Assembly (NCBI GenBank): GCA_025766275.1
Contig: JAFKAC010000030.1
Coordinates: forward strand, 372,001 to 436,000
DNA length: 64,000 nt
Reading direction: 5' to 3'
Source: Lactarius indigo
Lineage: Eukaryota > Basidiomycota > Agaricomycetes > Russulales > Russulaceae
Part shown: positions 52,461-60,775 of the stretch, piece by piece
Layout of the letters: each line of letters starts with the position of its first letter
Numbering within the stretch: position 1 is the first letter of the stretch
Made by a program: the position numbers and the translations under genes
The notes under the pieces: generated by a model
What the model was told of the DNA's origin: nothing
Databases searched by the model: none
Seen by the model: the letters and a program-made list of their open reading frames with translations, nothing else

Positions 52461-54409
52461 AAGTCCTGTAATATCAAGTCCTTTACTTCGTCAGGGGCGT
52501 TGGCTACTCCCGTAAGCCACTCCTTAGCTCGTTCTTCCGCCGTTTTACTGGTCGAAGCGGCTTGTAGTTGGGCAGGTGGTGTTTCCTGCGTGTAGTAATC
52601 GGTTTCGGTCATTCGGACGTTAGATGGTCCAGGCTCTTGCGGTCGCCATTGTCGCGGCTGTCGTGGATGGGGGCAATTTCGTGAGAGATGTCCTGGCGCG
52701 TTACAGTTATAACACAGGACTGTCCTCAGGTCTCGTCGCATCCCCCCTCTCCCACGTCCGCGAACTCCGGGCCCCCCCCTTGGCGGGAACGGGGGTAGCG
52801 TGGTGTATGGTGGTTTGCCGTAATCGATCTCCTCGGACCCGGCTAGTCTTGCCCGGGTTCGGTCGGCGGATGTGTCCATGGCCCAGGGATTGGCGAGGTT
52901 TTGTGGGACACTCCAGCTGGCATTGCCCGTCTTCTTTGGTTTCGTGTCTTTATACTCATCTACTCTGGCCCTGACATGGATGTAGTTACGCTGCCGGCGG
53001 AGCGTCGCCCGTTTCCATTCGTCGAAGGTTTCTGGTTCGTCCAAGTCGTAGGTTTTCTCATATAACTTCTTGGGGAGACCTTTTGTGAATAGGTCGATGG
53101 TTTGTGGGTCGTTGAGACGGTATCCGGCTTTTCTGGCCGCTTCTTCAAACTCGTTGACGTATTTGTCGATGTCTCCGTCGGTCATCTTGAGGCCTTTCCT
53201 CAACAGGGCTTGAGCTTGTTCTCGTTCGAGGGTGTTGACGAACCTTTGGTTAAACCCTTCTGCTACTGCGTTCCACAGATCCCGCGTATGTTGATCTATT
53301 CCTCGTTGTATTTGTCGATTGAGCCACTTGAGGTACGAGAGTACCCATTCGCTGACGGATACCCCCTTGATGTACGATAGGAAGAGGAGGCATCGTCGGT
53401 AATCGTTGCGCATGACAGGGGTGTCGAGATTCATTCCCCAGTATACATGCCATTGCGTGAGGAATGAGTCTACTTTAGTGCGATCTCCGTCAAAAATGGT
53501 GGGAGGTTCACCGGTGAGTTTCTCATGTCCATGTGCCCCTCCTCCTGCGCCTCCGCCACCCCCTCCTCCTGGGGGTCCTCCTTCTGGCGGGTTGTTTGGG
53601 AGATCCGGCAGGTTTCCTCCTCTTCCCGGACGTCGAGGGAAGTCGTCTCCGGGCGGTCCTCCCCATCCCGGTGGGGGGTCCAATGGTAATCCTCGTCTCC
53701 CTCCTTCTCCTGATGGAGGGTCTCCCTGGTCAGGCCCAATGGCCCGAAAGATTGCTGCGTCGTCTGCGGTCATGCGATGCCCGGTTTCAGGATTGATGGG
53801 CATGAGATTCTGTTGCGATTCTTGTCTAATTGCTTCGGCAGCTTCTCGCGCCGCCTGTTCTCTGACGGTCATAATTTCTTCGGCCGTCATGGTAGTGGTT
53901 GCCATTTCTGCTGCTGGCGATCGTACGTGAATGACTTCTGGCTGGTCCGAAATACGTAGAGACTCAGCTCGTTGAATGGTGTATTGTTCGATGGGTCCGA
54001 CACTTGCGGGTTGACCCTCTTCGCTTTGCTCTTCTTCAGTCTCCTCGCTGACTGCTTCTCCGGTAGAATGTTCTCGTAGTTGACCGTCGATGGGTCCCCA
54101 ATCGGCTCGTGTATTGAGTTCGCGTGCGTCAATGTCGCACTGATATTGCCTCCCGGCTGGCCTAATAACGTCCCAGCGGTGATCTATGGGGTTCCACGTA
54201 ACCTCCGTCCAGCACAGATGGTCGAAATTGAACTCAACAGGTCTAAACCTCGTAGGTCCGTTGAATTCTACAAAATATCCGGTTTCGTCTCCTCGGTCTC
54301 TCCACCTGGCTGCTCCTAGGAATCGGGTTGGTACGTTGCGGTCTCCTCTTCGGTCTAGATGATAAGGACGGAAGCTCGTCCACTGGTCCCTGGTATTGAC
54401 GGTCGCCAC
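52430..54409 (-). CDS. GyD gag (GTG start)
   Basis: 659 residues from a GTG at 54409 with A at -3 and G at +4, seven bases after the primer site. The conserved N-terminus (TRDQWTSFRPYHLDRRGDR; VEFNGPTRFRPVEFNFDHLC) lies wholly before the first ATG (53905, MATTTMTAEE, codon 169), so non-AUG initiation or an unseen splice is needed. Then a proline/glycine-rich linker, the gag capsid-like domain (SEWVLSYLKWLNRQIQRGID; FNQRFVNTLEREQAQALLRK) and a CCHC knuckle CYNCNAPGHLSRNC at 52673-52714. The C-terminus overlaps pol by about 30 bases. Confidence 0.85.
   Translation of the reverse strand: MATVNTRDQWTSFRPYHLDRRGDRNVPTRFLGAARWRDRGDETGYFVEFNGPTRFRPVEFNFDHLCWTEVTWNPIDHRWDVIRPAGRQYQCDIDARELNTRADWGPIDGQLREHSTGEAVSEETEEEQSEEGQPASVGPIEQYTIQRAESLRISDQPEVIHVRSPAAEMATTTMTAEEIMTVREQAAREAAEAIRQESQQNLMPINPETGHRMTADDAAIFRAIGPDQGDPPSGEGGRRGLPLDPPPGWGGPPGDDFPRRPGRGGNLPDLPNNPPEGGPPGGGGGGGAGGGAHGHEKLTGEPPTIFDGDRTKVDSFLTQWHVYWGMNLDTPVMRNDYRRCLLFLSYIKGVSVSEWVLSYLKWLNRQIQRGIDQHTRDLWNAVAEGFNQRFVNTLEREQAQALLRKGLKMTDGDIDKYVNEFEEAARKAGYRLNDPQTIDLFTKGLPKKLYEKTYDLDEPETFDEWKRATLRRQRNYIHVRARVDEYKDTKPKKTGNASWSVPQNLANPWAMDTSADRTRARLAGSEEIDYGKPPYTTLPPFPPRGGPGVRGRGRGGMRRDLRTVLCYNCNAPGHLSRNCPHPRQPRQWRPQEPGPSNVRMTETDYYTQETPPAQLQAASTSKTAEERAKEWLTGVANAPDEVKDLILQDLWGKEGFRSA
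52442..52448 (-). promoter_or_regulatory. GyD gag-pol slippery heptamer GGGTTTT
   Basis: On the - strand it reads G GGT TTT in the gag frame, four codons before the gag stop, with pol open in the -1 frame. Same site as in GyA. Confidence 0.55.
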
Positions 54410-54416
54410 AGTGAAT

Positions 54417-54427
54417 ATCTTGGTCTT
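54417..54427 (-). other. GyD self-primer binding site
   Basis: AAGACCAAGAT on the - strand, two bases inside the LTR, is the exact reverse complement of the predicted RNA start ATCTTGGTCTT at 54638. Confidence 0.7.
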
Positions 54428-54429
54428 AA

Positions 54430-54889
54430 TGTAACGCCGTCACGACGTTAGCTCGACTTGAGCTCAATAAGGCGACCTTGTTAACTTAGCTAATCACGTC
54501 TCGCGACGTATGGCTCGAAGGCAAACTTCTAGATGTTCGCAGACACTAGGAATATTGGTGGCACTCTCAATAGAGGCACGACGGTGGCGAAGAGGAAAGT
54601 GAAAGAAGAAGGAAGTGACGATTGAAGAAGACCAAGATGGCGAGTCTTGGTCTTCCACAGCTACCTTAAATACAAGAAGAGCAGGCTTTCAAGCGCTGCT
54701 ATGAGTCACCGTATCGTAGCGTCCAACGTATCGCGTAAGTACCGCAATCCTAATACTACTACTACCTGTACTAGGATCGAGTCATTCGTAAACTCCTAAC
54801 TCCTGCGTAAACCCCGAGTCCGTGACTAATCTACCTTACTGCCGTAGTCACAACCGGTATAGTAAGGGTTGGGGATGAGAAACGTAACA
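54430..54889 (-). repeat. GyD 5' LTR
   Basis: 460 bases, right copy, followed by GATAG. Confidence 0.95.
54628..54672 (-). promoter_or_regulatory. GyD promoter and predicted RNA start
   Basis: TATTTAAG on the - strand starts at 54672 and ATCTTGGTCTT starts 34 bases downstream at 54638, the same spacing as in GyA. A GAAGACCAAGA copy upstream makes a palindrome over the start. Confidence 0.7.
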
Positions 54890-54894
54890 GATAG

Positions 54895-55108
54895 CCTCAA
54901 TGGTCCCAGACCATTCGTTCCAGCCAGTGCCATCAAACTGAGTGAGATGGATGCCAGATGGCATGCCAAAGTTGGCACTGTGGGCTTGGGAGAGACGTGT
55001 GGAGGGTGTGGACCCAGAGGGAGGAGGGAGTGAGCCTCCTGCAGAGCCACCAGTGGGGCTGGGAGGAGCACCAGCACCGGCAGCAGGAGTGGAAGATGAA
55101 CCAGACAT
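54895..55108 (-). CDS. CoA polyprotein, N-terminal piece
   Basis: Starts at ATG 55108 (MSGSSSTPAAGAGAPPSPTG) with a low-complexity Ser/Gly/Pro stretch, then the gag start IHLTQFDGTGWNEWSGTIEA. It joins to 47224 in frame when GyD and one copy of its target duplication are removed. As it stands, reading continues into the GyD LTR and stops. Confidence 0.85.
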
Positions 55109-55878
55109 TGGGATGATTTATCTGTCGCCGAGGAGCAGTCAGCGACAGTGCTTCATAGTTGCAAGACATAAAGATAGAGGGGGTACCACTCCTGTCTGTG
55201 ATTCTGTAAGGCCAGAACGCTAACGCGTCCTGCCTCCTGATGGTATGCCAGTGATACAAGGGCTAGGCCCAGGTTGAGAGAGTCCCTTTGCTATACCATG
55301 AGCTAGCTGCCAGCCAGGATGTGTCTAAGACACAGCTCAAATGGTTTGCATCAGGGGGAAAGTGAAGGGAATGCTTTCAGAGCCCAAGGCTGTCTACCTC
55401 AGCCTTCTCGGCCTATTGGTTGCCTCATCGCCACAAGTGGCTTTACTGAATCCTTTCCCATTGCCGCTACAAGGCAGGTATCTGGTTGCAGAACACCATG
55501 ATGGTGAACACCCCCCAGAGCCTGAACCAGGTTTTACACTCCCATGGTGAGGAGATCCTGCGCCCAGTGTGGAGCACCAGAGACAGCTGGCGCTAAGCTC
55601 CACAATACACAGCCCAGTGGGCCATGCACGCCTGGATATTTTGAAGTTAAGGGGCTACCAGACCCAGTCTCCTTGCGCATAGCGCAGGGGCTAGGAAAAC
55701 AGTAGGGGTGAAAGTAGGACTACTGGGCAGTACATACACAGGAGGTTCCTCAGCAGAGACAAGTGGCGCCCCACTGCTCTCTGCCTTGGGCAAGGCTGGT
55801 AAGGCCCCAGACAGACCTTAGCCTGGTGTGTCCTCCTAGGAAGACAGTGACCAGCCAAGTGGAGTGGCTAGGGCACCA
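55109..55878 (-). other. CoA leader
   Basis: About 770 bases between primer site and the gag ATG with no reading frame of note. Expected to hold the packaging signal; nothing specific can be recognised. Confidence 0.5.
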
Positions 55879-55890
55879 GGGCCCATAACC
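55879..55890 (-). other. CoA primer binding site for the initiator tRNA-Met anticodon arm
   Basis: On the - strand GGTTATGGGCCC directly follows the 5' LTR. It is the reverse complement of GGGCCCATAACC, the anticodon stem-loop of eukaryotic initiator tRNA-Met, as in the half-tRNA priming known for Drosophila copia and yeast Ty5. It is not the tRNA 3' end complement. Confidence 0.65.
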
Positions 55891-56500
55891 TGATGAACAG
55901 CACACATGAAGATGATACTCACAGTGACAAGAAGACTGTGGTGAGATATCAAAGGTGGCTGAAAGGCAGCAACAGGTGTGAAGTCAAGCAGAGTGAAGCA
56001 GAGGTTGTCTGGCACACAACAGAGTGAGAACTGATAATAGTATTACAGGAGAGGGACTTTACCTGGCACACAACAGAGTGAGAACTGATGTGGACCAGGG
56101 CGTACAGAGTACTCTACTTATACTTTACAGGAGTGTGACACTAGTACAAGGACAGTAACATAGAGTCACGGAATACAAGGAGCGTTGTTCTACATACAGG
56201 ACAAAAGGAATGTACCAAAGGAGAACAAGGCGACCAGAACAAAGAAAGTCTAGACAAGTATGATATCATAGTGACATCACAATAAGGATAACGCCGCAAA
56301 GAGAACAAAGGAAGGAGTACAATGAAATGTCCAGAGTGTTCTACATGATGTCATTGTACATGATGTCATAGATAAGCTAAGAAGTCCGAGATTGTACAGA
56401 TCATATAATCTAATCTACAGGTTCAATATATCTTATCTAAAGCAGTCCATATCTGCAAGTCCTTTAGAGCCGCTAAGTGCGCACGGGCCACTTATCAACA
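55891..56500 (-). repeat. CoA 5' LTR
   Basis: 610 bases, right copy, followed by CAAAG. Confidence 0.93.
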
Positions 56501-56505
56501 CAAAG

Positions 56506-57329
56506 GACCCGGTGTACAGCTGTGGGTCAACCAGACCGAAGATGACATGGAAGCAGCACTAGCAGACCCCACCAAAGCCCTCACCAAAAACAGCAAAGAT
56601 CTTTGGGACGGTTTTCTTGACACCTTCGACAGAGACTGGACCGACACTCTAAACAAAGAAAGAGCCTATCAGAAGCTCATCAGTTTGACGATGCAGGGTG
56701 GAGCGTTGGACAATTACATCCTCGACTTCGAACACCTTGCAGGAATAGCAGGATGGGCAAGAGATGCCCCTGGAACAGTGGAATTCTTCAAAAGAGGACT
56801 ACCTACAGGACTGTATCGTGCTTGCCTCATGCGAACCACCATCCCAAACACCATGGACGAGTGGCAAACCGCTGCCAGAGCAGAACACCAACGCTGGAAG
56901 TTACTAAAAGCCAGACCAGGGAATAGAAACCCAGGGCCAACCCAGAATGTCCACCAAGGACGACCAAAGCGAGACCCAAATGCGATGGATGTAGATGCCA
57001 CCACCTCCACCCCCTTTAAGAAGCTTACTGAAGAAGAAAAGAAAGCCCTCATGAAAGAAGGACGCTGCTTCAAATGCAGACAGCAAGGACATATGGCTAG
57101 GAACTGTCAACGACAAAACACCACCAACCAAACCAAAGCCAGAGCCACAGACACCCAAGAAGCGGACACTGCACCCCCATACACCCCAGAAGCAAGCACC
57201 TCATCAGTAGCTGCTACCACAACCGAAGATAAAGTCCGACAAGCCCATGCACTCGTCCAAGGTATGACTGAGGATGAAAAGAGACGCTACTATGCCTTAG
57301 ATCAGGATTTTTGCGATGCCGACCTGTGA
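56506..57329 (+). CDS. GyC gag, 3' part
   Basis: Continues the gag frame from 42486 when CoA and one CAAAG are removed; the joined gag is 563 residues from the GTG. It carries the capsid-like domain (DLWDGFLDTFDRDWTDTLNK; FFKRGLPTGLYRACL), a basic linker and a CCHC knuckle CFKCRQQGHMARNC. It ends QDFCDADL then TGA, overlapping pol. An ATG at 56547 opens the same frame, so a truncated product is conceivable but would lack any promoter. Confidence 0.85.
57305..57311 (+). promoter_or_regulatory. GyC gag-pol slip site GGATTTT
   Basis: In the gag frame it reads G GAT TTT, of the same G GAT TTN type as the known MMTV pro-pol site, six codons before the gag stop; pol is open in the -1 frame. Confidence 0.5.
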
Positions 57330-60300
57330 GAGCTGACAGGGAGGCCAATTCAATGTATAGTGTTCGCGATAGTGCTATGACAATCAAAGTCCTCGTTCGC
57401 CTTTACTACAAAGAAGCTCGCATAAATGTGCTGCTAGACAGCGGTGCAACAGACAACCTAATCGACCGAAACCTAATCCAAAAACTTGGACTAGGGACCA
57501 CTCCTCTGAAACCACCCAGATTGGTCCGAAATGTAGATGGATCACTAAACAAAGATGGCACCATGACAGAAACATGCCAGCTATGGATAAAAAGAGGAGA
57601 AGAAGAAACTCCTTTCCAGTTTTTCGTAACTAGCCTAGGGGAAGACAGAATGATCTTTGGATACCCCTGGTTCGAACACGAAAACCCAGACATAGACTGG
57701 AAGAAACAAGAGCTGAAAGGAGAAGCCATCACCATCCTGACAGGAGGATACCGCTTCCGAAGAAAGCGACACCAAGAAGCGAAAGCGGCAGCAACCAAAA
57801 CAACCTTTGACCCAGTAAAAGAAACTGCAATCCCAGAAAAATACCAGTGCCACAACAAAGTATTCTCAGACGAAGAAGCACAGCGCTTTCCCCCAGAAAG
57901 AGAAGAAGACCACCCCATCACATTGCGACCAGATGCACCCAACAAGATCAACTGCAAAATCTACCCCTTGACTCCAGAAGAAGACAAGGAGTTGAAGGCA
58001 TATCTCAACGAAAACATAGCAAAAGGATACATCTATGAAGGAAGCTCCCCTTACGCTTCCTCCTTCTTCTTCAGAAAGAAAACAGACGGAGGGTTGCGCC
58101 CTATCCTGGACTACAGACCCCTAAACACCTGGACAATAAAAGACACTTACCCACTACCTCTCATCTCCGACATCCTAACCAACTTAAATGGGAAAACACT
58201 GTTCTCAAAGTTCGATATCAGATGGGGGTACCATAATATCCGCATAAAAGAGGAAGACCAGTGGAAGGCAGCCTTCAAGACACCAAGGGGGCTGTTCATC
58301 CCTCGAGTCATGACCTTCGGCCTCACAAATGCACCAGCTACCTTTGCAAGAACCATGAGCAGAATACTTCGACCACTTATGGACAAATACCCAAGAGAGC
58401 TATTTGTGTACATGGACGATGTCCTGATAGCCACAGAAGAAGATACAGAACGCCACAGACAAATCGTACACGAATTCTTGGAAATCTGTGAAAAGGAATC
58501 TTATTTCCTCAAAGCGTCGAAATGCGTGTTCGAACAAAGAAAGATCCACTACCTAGGCATTGTCATTGATGGGTCTCAAATCAAAATCGACCCAAAGAAG
58601 GTAGAAGGACTAAAAGACTGGCCAAGAGACATCAAGTCAGTCAAACAAGCAAGAAGCGTGTTGGGAACACTAAGTTATCAGCGACCCTTCATCCCCAACT
58701 TCGCTCACTTAGCAAGACCCATCACGGACACAATAAAGACGTCAGAAGGACCCTTCAGATGGACAAAGGAAGCAGCAGAAGCCTTAGAAGCTCTCATCAC
58801 GCTTGTGTGCAAAGACCCCATCTTATGCCAACCAGATATGGACAAACCTTTCGAACTAGAAGTAGATGCCTCCGCTTTCGCCACAGGGGCAATCTTAACA
58901 CAAAGAGACAGCCGAAACAAACCACAAGCTGTGGGATACTTCTCCAAATTGTTTTCAGAAGCGGAGTGCAACTATGACATCCATGACAGGGAACTCCTGG
59001 CAGTAATCAGAGGACTGGAACACTGGAGACACCTTCTTTTAGGATCCCCCCACGAAATCACAGTGTTTACAGACCACAAAAACCTAGAGTATTATCGCCA
59101 CCCTCGACAAATCAATAGGAGAGTGGCGCGCTACATCCCCAGACTTGCAGACTATCACATCAAACTTCACCACAAACCTGGACCCCAAAACCATGCTGAT
59201 GCCCTGTCAAGACGCCCTGACCACGACACCGGAGCAGGGGATAACACTGATGTAGTGGTCCTGACCCCAACCATCTTCGCAAACTCCGCTCTCTCCATAA
59301 GGATAGATGACCGGGTCATGGCACACCAATTAGACCACCAAGACACTCTGGACGAGTGGGCCACCCCTTTCCACCTAGTAAAACAAGGCAAACACTGGTG
59401 GAGAGGTGACAAACTGGTGGTTGTGGACAACACACCGCTAAAGAGGGGGGTAATTTCCCTGTTTCACGATACAAAAACAGCTGGACACCCCGGAATAACA
59501 AAGACCTTGTGGTTAGTGTCACAAGACTTTTGGTGGCCAAACATGAAAGACAACATATCCGCATATGTAAAGGGCTGTGCCACATGCCAATCAAACAAGA
59601 ACTTCCCTGGGAACCCGAAACCACCGATATTCCCCATCAAGACTAACCCAGAAGCACTCCCTTTTGAAACCATCGCTCTAGACTTTATCACAAAGCTACC
59701 CCAATCAGAAAACAATGACACAATTCTCACCATCACGGATCATGACTGTTCTAAAGCAGCCTTCTTTATCCCATGCAGCGAAACAATAGACGCAGAAGGA
59801 GTGGCAAAACTCTATGCCAAAACTGTCCTGCCACACTATGGACTACCAAGAAGGGTCATCTCCGACAGAGACCCCAGATTCACAGCGAAATTCATCAAAG
59901 AACTGTGCAGAGTGCTTGACATAGAACAAAACATCAGCACAGCGTACCACCCACAAACAGATGGACAATCAGAGCGAACAAACCAGTGGTTAGAACAGTA
60001 CCTCCGAATGTTCATAAACCATCAACAAGACAATTGGACGGAGCTACTACCACTGGCACAGTACACCCACAACTCCTGGCCAAGCGCAACCACTAAAAAG
60101 GCACCCTACGAATTAATCCTTGGATACATCCCAAGAGTACACCAACCAGAAAGAACGACCACAGTACCAGGAACACAAGAGAGATTGGAGCGAATCCAGG
60201 AAGCCAGAAGGACCGCCCAAGCAGCAATTACCCATGCACAGTCACTCTACAAAGGGTCCTCTCGCTTCGAACAACACACAGAAGGAGATAGCGTGTGGCT

Positions 60301-60724
60301 GGATGCCAGAAACTTGAAAACAACGCACCCTAGTTTCAAGTTAGCCCCAAAAAGATATGGACCCTTCAGGGTCACAAAGAAGATCTCCGCCACCACATAT
60401 GCCCTGAAACTTCCCCATCAGTGGCGGATCCACCCAGTATTCCATGCGTCACTCCTGATGCCATACAAAGAAACCTCCATACATGGAAAGAACTTTACGG
60501 AACCACCCCCAGATCTAGTAGATGGGGAACAGGAGTGGGAAGTCGAGAAAATACTAGAAACAAGACGCCACAGGAACCAGTTACAGTTCCTAATCAAGTG
60601 GAAGGGATACTCCAATGCACACAACAGTTGGGAACCAGAGAAGAACCTCAGCGCCCCAGAACTTATTCAGGAACACTTTGAAAGCAACCCCAGAAGCGAA
60701 GGAGCAAAGCAATGGTTAAAATGA
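57311..60724 (+). CDS. GyC pol polyprotein
   Basis: 1137 residues with no ATG until MYSVRDSAM about 14 codons in, so -1 frameshifting from gag is the likely entry. Protease DSGATDNL at 57436; reverse transcriptase with RPILDYRPLNTWTIKDTYPL and YMDD at 58409-58420; RNase H (ELEVDASAFATGAILTQRDS); integrase zinc finger (AGHPGITKTLWLVSQDFWWP...CATCQ) and core (LDFITKLPQ, DRDPRFTAKF, STAYHPQTDGQSERTNQ); GPF/Y module (RYGPFRVTKKIS); chromodomain near the end (EWEVEKILETRRHRNQLQFL, IKWKGYSNAHNSWEP). It ends soon after the chromodomain (KQWLK), unlike GyA and GyD. All catalytic motifs are present. Confidence 0.93.
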   Translation: MRCRPVRADREANSMYSVRDSAMTIKVLVRLYYKEARINVLLDSGATDNLIDRNLIQKLGLGTTPLKPPRLVRNVDGSLNKDGTMTETCQLWIKRGEEETPFQFFVTSLGEDRMIFGYPWFEHENPDIDWKKQELKGEAITILTGGYRFRRKRHQEAKAAATKTTFDPVKETAIPEKYQCHNKVFSDEEAQRFPPEREEDHPITLRPDAPNKINCKIYPLTPEEDKELKAYLNENIAKGYIYEGSSPYASSFFFRKKTDGGLRPILDYRPLNTWTIKDTYPLPLISDILTNLNGKTLFSKFDIRWGYHNIRIKEEDQWKAAFKTPRGLFIPRVMTFGLTNAPATFARTMSRILRPLMDKYPRELFVYMDDVLIATEEDTERHRQIVHEFLEICEKESYFLKASKCVFEQRKIHYLGIVIDGSQIKIDPKKVEGLKDWPRDIKSVKQARSVLGTLSYQRPFIPNFAHLARPITDTIKTSEGPFRWTKEAAEALEALITLVCKDPILCQPDMDKPFELEVDASAFATGAILTQRDSRNKPQAVGYFSKLFSEAECNYDIHDRELLAVIRGLEHWRHLLLGSPHEITVFTDHKNLEYYRHPRQINRRVARYIPRLADYHIKLHHKPGPQNHADALSRRPDHDTGAGDNTDVVVLTPTIFANSALSIRIDDRVMAHQLDHQDTLDEWATPFHLVKQGKHWWRGDKLVVVDNTPLKRGVISLFHDTKTAGHPGITKTLWLVSQDFWWPNMKDNISAYVKGCATCQSNKNFPGNPKPPIFPIKTNPEALPFETIALDFITKLPQSENNDTILTITDHDCSKAAFFIPCSETIDAEGVAKLYAKTVLPHYGLPRRVISDRDPRFTAKFIKELCRVLDIEQNISTAYHPQTDGQSERTNQWLEQYLRMFINHQQDNWTELLPLAQYTHNSWPSATTKKAPYELILGYIPRVHQPERTTTVPGTQERLERIQEARRTAQAAITHAQSLYKGSSRFEQHTEGDSVWLDARNLKTTHPSFKLAPKRYGPFRVTKKISATTYALKLPHQWRIHPVFHASLLMPYKETSIHGKNFTEPPPDLVDGEQEWEVEKILETRRHRNQLQFLIKWKGYSNAHNSWEPEKNLSAPELIQEHFESNPRSEGAKQWLK

Positions 60725-60775
60725 AAGGAAGTAACAGTATGAACAGCAACCACCTTCCCCACTAGCTTCCTCACC

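Larger units (their letters stand above)
47225..54889 (-). mobile_element. GyD: chromodomain Ty3/Gypsy retrotransposon inside CoA
   Basis: Two 460-base LTRs (TGTAACGCCG...AAACGTAACA on the + strand), identical by eye, are flanked by GATAG (47220-47224 and 54890-54894). On the - strand: 5' LTR, primer site, gag, pol, chromodomain and a long C-terminal domain, purine tract GAAGGGGGTGA, 3' LTR. It is the innermost and so the youngest layer of this nest. The only lesion seen is one TGA in pol. Confidence 0.95.
42487..56500 (-). mobile_element. CoA: Ty1/Copia retrotransposon inside GyC gag, interrupted by GyD
   Basis: Two 610-base LTRs (TGATGAACAGC...TTATCAACA on the + strand) are flanked by CAAAG (42482-42486 and 56501-56505). 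They differ by eye at one position, a CpG transition (GCGCGCGGG against GCGCACGGG). One polyprotein frame runs on the - strand with Copia order: gag, zinc knuckle, protease, integrase, reverse transcriptase, RNase H. GyD lies near its 5' end. Confidence 0.95.
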
